A stretch of DNA of 64,000 nucleotides, from positions 493,932 to 557,931 of the forward strand of contig JAVSML010025536.1 of assembly GCA_038503035.1 (NCBI GenBank), given 5' to 3'. Both the position numbers and the translations under genes were made by a program. Shown in pieces: positions 59,056-64,000 of the stretch (position 1 is the first letter of the stretch; every line of letters begins with the position of its first letter). The notes below the pieces were generated by a model, which was given only the letters and a program-made list of their open reading frames with translations, searched no databases and was not told the DNA's origin. The stretch comes from Crocodylus rhombifer. Lineage: Eukaryota; Chordata; Crocodylia; Crocodylidae.

Positions 59056-62000
59056 GTTGAACTGGTTTTCCTGCAGCACCTCTGCTGGCTCACTGAATCC
59101 TTCCACTCTCCAATCCTCCTATACAAGACACTTCAGATCAGGTCTTCATAAAGTAAGAGCACAGGATTTACCTTCCTGAGAACTTGACTTCATTTTCCAT
59201 ATGTGGGCTAAGCCTCATGGTATATATGTAACTATGCTTTAGTGTTCAGTGGAATTAAAAAAACAGCCCTCCCCTCCCCAAATATAAAGCAGGAAAGTAC
59301 AAATACCATTCTAGAAAACGCATAGAAGGCAACATTACGATTGCAAAATAGATCATGACTTTGCTCATTAAGGATAACCCTGAAATAATGCTCCTTACCA
59401 TTAACAGCAGAGGGCTTTTACAGCATTGGGCAGCAGGCAATGCATTGTTAATATTTGGAGAAATCAGTGCCGGTCCTAAGGGGCAGGCTAATGCTAATGC
59501 AAACTAGTGCTGTCACCATGGCATGTTTTGCAGAAAGGTCCTATTTTGCCTTCTAGGTATTTGGGCAAAGTGAAACTTAAAACCATTCCCAAAGTGGTTG
59601 GGGCAAACATGGATTCTACCCCACAGTGCTGTTTTTTTTCCTCAGTGACAACAACATCGATGGAGAGCAATAGCTAAGCCTCCGGCAAAGCTTTGTTGGG
59701 AGAACGCTAGAATAAGGAAGAGCAGAATTTGGCCAAAAGGATCTGCTGAAGGTTATGGAAGCACCAGATTTGGTGTTTAGAAACAAATGCACCCATTGTG
59801 ACCGAGTGCACTCCTCAGTCTTCCCAGCCTCACCCTGAACATGGCCTTGTGCCTCTGCCCAAAAACCCAGAGGCACGTCAAGCTTTCCCATCCAGTGCTC
59901 ACTGGCACATTGTATGCCAGTGCTATTCCCCCCCCCCCCCCCCCCCCGCCCCCCGTCAGCTCCGCAGGGGGTTGAATTTGCAAGAGGGCTATCAATATGG
60001 TATATTTGATTGAGTTGCTGGTGCTTTTCAGAAATGGCCAAAAAATGGCTTCAGGTTTTGAAGCATTGTAATTAAACTCAGCTACAGTGGGTGTAATGAA
60101 ACAAATAACAGAAATTCTTTGCATGTCAAGGACAGCTATCATTTTGCCTTTTTTTATCACTGTTGTTTCACAGTGTTTCCTGTGCAAGCTCCATTACTTC
60201 TGCTTCTTTTAACTACCATCCTGTTCACTTGGGAGTCATATTTGAGGTCAGCCAGTATACATTAATCCTGCCTGGAGTAAAAATTTACTCCTCACCCTGG
60301 AAATGACAGGCCTGTACAACAACACATGAAAAAAAAAAAGTCATTCATTATTTATAAAAAAGCCAAAGTAATGGGCTGTCTTTTCTTACATTACCCAAGT
60401 CCTGTACGGAAACTCTAAACTGTATATTATTATAAAGGCTCTGTCCCCTGTAATATCTCTTTGCTTTTGTAATTATTTTAGGCTTTCCACTCAGGAGCAA
60501 TAAAAAGAGTGTATATTTTCCCAGCACTCAGATGAAATAACTTTGAAACCATTCTTCCTAGTTTGCTTTATGCTTTCTAGTTCTCTCTAATATTATTTAT
60601 CTCAAGATGTCATATCTCCCCCTCTCCCTGGCTCCCAGATGACAGTCTCTTTGGTGCGGACTGGGAGGCGGGGGGGTGAAGAAAGGAGGATATTTGGTTT
60701 AAATTTAACTTAACCACTCCTTCCCCCCAAAACAAGATCACAGAATCAAACAATAGCACGAGATAATCCTCCACCAATAAATTTATCAAGAGAAAATTTT
60801 CTGCAGGCTTACTAAACTGTCATAAGGGGGATGAGGTAGAGATCAAATATACTGTTGAGTAAGGAAGCAGAGAGCACAAACTTTGTCCTCAGCTCGGGGA
60901 CAATGATGCTCAAAGATTAACCCACCCTCTCAATTAACACCTCACATGAAAATCCCAGCAAGGTCATGGGATCTGTGCTGCGACTCGGTCAATCAGCATT
61001 GCCTGCCTCCATACAAACCATGATCGAATGCAGAATTAACACTGGTCCCCCAAGCCCTAGCTCACAGGCTCACGTCAGATTTAAGCCCTTGCATGGAAGA
61101 GATATGAAAAGCATTTCTAATTAGGGTCTGAGGTTACTGGTTAAAATGCAGTCGAGCAGTCTACCAACCATTCTTCTCCCTCCTTTTTTTTATAATTTTA
61201 ATTAAACTCAGATACTATTTAATTCCTACCTGCATATATTTAGTACTACTTGAATGCAAACCTGATAAAGAATACTCCTGATCCCCACTTAGCTGCCACA
61301 AGGACTTATTAAAAGGAGGGTGAATGTCTTCAAGATCTTCCATGGGTCCCTTTGCAATAATTACTTTTTCTATCAAATGAAAAGCATAATATTTTTCTGT
61401 AAATAGATTTTTTTTTCCTTGTGAAACCTTGTCTTCTCTACTCTCCTGACAAAATTATAATTATAACTTCATGGTAGAGGTTGGCTGTCATCAGGCAAGT
61501 CCATTAGGAGCTTTTTTCCACGTGTGTTCTGCTCTCCTTTTTCGTGGCTTACCGAATTCTTGAGCTGTACACTCGAGAATCACTTTTTCCCTTTTATCCT
61601 GCATGGAAGTGGCATGAAACCTTCTACGTTTTGGGGAGGGGAGAGGGATGGTGGGGGAAACACCTCTTCATTCACCACATCCCATTAAAATGATTACGAA
61701 TTGTATGACGCCGCTCCACATTTCTGCCACTGTGATTAGCAATCTGCATCTTGCGTACCAATTTTTAATATCTACAATGACCCTGGAAGCCTTAACACCA
61801 CATCTTTAGCATACCAAAGCCTAGTTATTCCAAACTATAGCTCTGAATAATTCAGAAATTGTAACCAGCAGCTCAGTACTTATTAAATCATTGGGAAAAC
61901 TTTGGGATTCTCATATCTACGGGGCTCTCCGTTATTATTATTCTGATCACAAAGATGTTTTAATATGTGCTATTGCTATTCTCCACAATACTGTTTGTGA

Positions 62001-63049
62001 GCAGTCAATGAATGATCCGAATAAGCTTCAGTATTAAGCAATAGTACCTGGAGGTATCACAAGATTTTTGTACAGTAAATAGAAATTTCCATTTTTTTTT
62101 TCCGGAGAAGGAAGGGTTGTGATACCATAATCTTTTAATTTGATTTTAAGCAATAAACCACAACCTTCAAGAAGAAGCATTAGGTAGCACAACAGTAATC
62201 TACCATCTCCCAACAATTTATTACTTTGTATTGAAGCAAACCACATAATCTCAATACAGACCATTTCGGGGTTTTTCTTGCTTCAGACACTAATCCAAGA
62301 GAGACAATGTTGTTAAAACTATTTTAACAATATATCCCTGTCCATGCTAATTCCAGGGAAGCAGTTATCATAAGCCTTCTGACAAGGAGGATCTTATGAA
62401 AAGCTTTTATAGAGGGGTTTTTTAGGTTCATCATCAGCCCTTTTCAAAGGCCAGGCCTCCAGTCATGCCAGTTTGAAAATCCAAAAAAAAGCAAAAAGGC
62501 TTGACCTTTAGCATAAGCAGGAAGTACACCTCTGATTTCCACAAAGAAACCTCAGTTTTGACCGCTGGAAAATGTATTTAGACTCCAAAGATTTTGAAAT
62601 TCCTGCCATAGGAGGGAATTCAGTAGCTCTGGTTAAATGTGAAAATATAGAAACCATCACACTGGCATAAATCACTAGGGCTCTCTCATCGGCCAGTGAC
62701 CTGTACCTGAAGCTTCAGCAGGCAAAACTATCTTAATAAGACCTGGTTAATGACACAGTATTAGCTAAACAGCAGGTTAAGATCTTTGGTAAAGTTCATG
62801 ACACCAGATCTGTTGCTAATGTAGTGAGAGAGTTGCATGGTTCTTGGGCATCTAAGCCATTCTCTCTGGGCTGTCCTCCATTATATGGTTTAGTAGAGCT
62901 ACTCAGGCTATCAAAAGAGGATGCTCCACATGTTTGAGCATTACTTCGGATGAGAAGTATCCTGTGTCCCCCAAAATATCTAACGCCTATCTCTCTCCCT
63001 GAACTGGCTCAGGAAAGCCAATAAAGGGGATGAGGAAATCTTAGTACGG
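59056..63049. other. Non-coding interval, partly repeat-poor
   Basis: No gene is supported. Minus-strand frames at 59616-60187 include a polyglycine stretch opposite the C20 run and lack domains. From 60340 to 61900 no repeat is recognised. TAATTA cores lie at 61118-61123 and 61199-61204. This is a candidate regulatory interval on weak grounds. Confidence 0.4.
59928..59954 (-). repeat. C20 run plus C6
   Basis: Twenty C (59928-59947), one G, then six C (59949-59954). Its minus strand is G-rich and could form a G-quadruplex. The run length is unlikely to be reliable in an assembly. Confidence 0.9.
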
Positions 63050-63149
63050 CCACACTCATGCTATCTGGTTTAAAGCAGGTGATAAGGTTTTATTTACAGC
63101 TACACTTGTGCTATCTGGTCTGAGGCAGGCGATAAGGTTTTATTATTGC
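63050..63149 (+). repeat. 50-base tandem duplication, diverged
   Basis: CTATCTGGTTTAAAGCAGGT (63061-63080), then GATAAGGTTTTATTTA, recurs as CTATCTGGTCTGAGGCAGGC (63111-63130), then GATAAGGTTTTATTAT, exactly 50 bases later. CCACACTCATG and CTACACTTGTG precede the two copies. Several transitions separate them, so the duplication is old. Confidence 0.85.
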
Positions 63150-63879
63150 TGCCTATTTCTAAGAGCAAATTACTTTCCAGGTGGCAAAGCTTTTGCAAAG
63201 CTGTGCATTAGACAAGCTCCAGCATGAGTAGGAAACCTGTCTACTCCAGAACAGAAGGAATGAAAGTCCCACTGTGCTAACCTCTATAAAGGTATAAAGG
63301 GGTTGGCCGTGAAAACTCCCTCTTTGAGTGCCATCTTAATGTGAAAGCAAACAATCCTTTCACTTGAAGGTCTCTCAGTGCTTTGTGGTATAATTACAGA
63401 TAGATCCATATTCTTCAACTCCATCTCATTTACCAACACACTTGCCCTCTCCAGTGGAAGTTTATGCTGGAGCTGAGGTTACTGCATTATTTTCAATCCT
63501 TTCATACACATCTTGGTGGGAAAGACGTCTTTTCTACAGCTCTGCCAACTATTCCAGCTTCTATCTGGCCACCTGAATTTCATATTTCATCTAACAATGT
63601 AATTCTTCTTCTCTTCCAGACACACCTCTCAAACTGATGACCCTTCAGTTGTTCCAGCTTTATTTCCTTCTTTCACAAAGCATTTCAGGGTAAATATATA
63701 TGAAGACTCTCAGGGAATTAAAAGAGCATTCATGGATCTTCATTCTCTACACCATTGGCCTCAACCCTGCAGCAAAAAAATGGGGTGGGAAGGGGGAGGG
63801 AGAGAGTCAAAATAAATGATCAAAGTAATGCTTAGTCCTCCAAGGTGCTAAGCACACGACTGTGGAATCTAATGCGCTC
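63150..63879. other. Non-coding sequence, nothing recognised
   Basis: No gene or repeat is recognised. Confidence 0.5.
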
Positions 63880-64000
63880 TACTCCCAATGACTTCCAACT
63901 CCTGCAATGGTGGCCTGGGATGTGTTGAGCTTCTTCATCTCTCAGTGAAGTCACGGGGTGTTTGGGGCACTCAACACCTCACAAAAACCCTCAGCACTAT
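63880..64000. repeat. Possible old palindromic repeat fragment at the window edge
   Basis: GATGTGTTGAGCTTCTTCAT, then CAGTGAAGTCACGGGGTGTT, then TGGGGCACTCAACACCTCAC, has a foldback layout (TGTTGAG and CTCAACA) with a GAAGTCA centre. This fits the palindromic theme at 16.5, 38.1 and 49.9 kb. It is cut off by the window end. Confidence 0.4.

Noticed and set aside
59616..60187. Minus-strand frames of 136-141 codons with polyglycine
   Set aside because: The glycine run is the complement of the C20 tract. The two frames overlap each other and neither shows a domain.
1..64000. CRISPR arrays, operons, prophage or bacterial mobile elements
   Set aside because: No regularly spaced identical repeats, and gene density and repeat content are those of a vertebrate nuclear genome.

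Overview
The window looks like non-coding DNA from an amniote nuclear genome, most likely a crocodilian (an alligator-like reptile). The evidence is the repeat content. There are CR1 LINEs whose 3' tails end in short CTATGAAA-type repeats, decayed but readable MIR SINEs, a tRNA-derived SINE, and several short terminal-inverted-repeat DNA elements of a style common in crocodilian and turtle genomes. No operons, ribosome binding sites, phage genes or CRISPR arrays were seen. The species call rests on remembered repeat families and was not checked against a database.

No host protein-coding gene could be supported. The longest open frames are CR1 reverse-transcriptase remnants (12.5-14.7 kb), an antisense shadow of CR1, poly-proline artefacts opposite long G runs (53 kb), and frames inside GC-rich transposon debris (5.6, 8, 58.6 kb). 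The segment reads as a gene desert or a very large intron or intergenic region.

Layout. 0-6 kb: a minus-strand tRNA-derived SINE, a near full-length MIR, a 21-bp hairpin, a CR1 3' tail, an antisense CR1 fragment, a 234-bp TIR element and a GC-rich DNA-element fragment. 7.4-8.6 kb: a GC-rich island of decayed short repeats. 8.7-10.5 kb: three MIR copies. 10.5-12.5 kb: repeat-poor sequence. 12.5-15.9 kb: a CR1 cluster in which a younger 5'-truncated CR1 is inserted into an older CR1, followed by a third, more diverged copy. 16-24 kb: ancient foldback repeats and a purine tract. 24.1-25.2 kb: a pair of about 92-bp inverted arms 0.9 kb apart. 26.7-27.2 kb: a TIR element next to a pre-miRNA-sized hairpin. 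30.5-36.6 kb: DNA-element and SINE remnants. 38-40 kb: a foldback repeat, then repeat-poor, AT-rich sequence. 40.5-53 kb: mostly featureless. 53.0-53.4 kb: exceptional G tracts. 56.6 kb: a TAA/TAG microsatellite. 58.4-59.1 kb: a 644-bp TIR element. 59.9 kb: a C20 run. 60-63 kb: repeat-poor sequence. 63.05 kb: a 50-bp tandem duplication.

Functionally the only coding content is dead retrotransposon sequence. The repeat-poor intervals could hold conserved regulatory elements, but that is inference and needs cross-species alignment. I found no convincing new biological system. The most concrete unusual structures are the nested CR1 with its frame-restoring target-site duplication, the long inverted repeat at 24.1-25.2 kb, and the two near-perfect hairpins at 3.7 and 27.1 kb.
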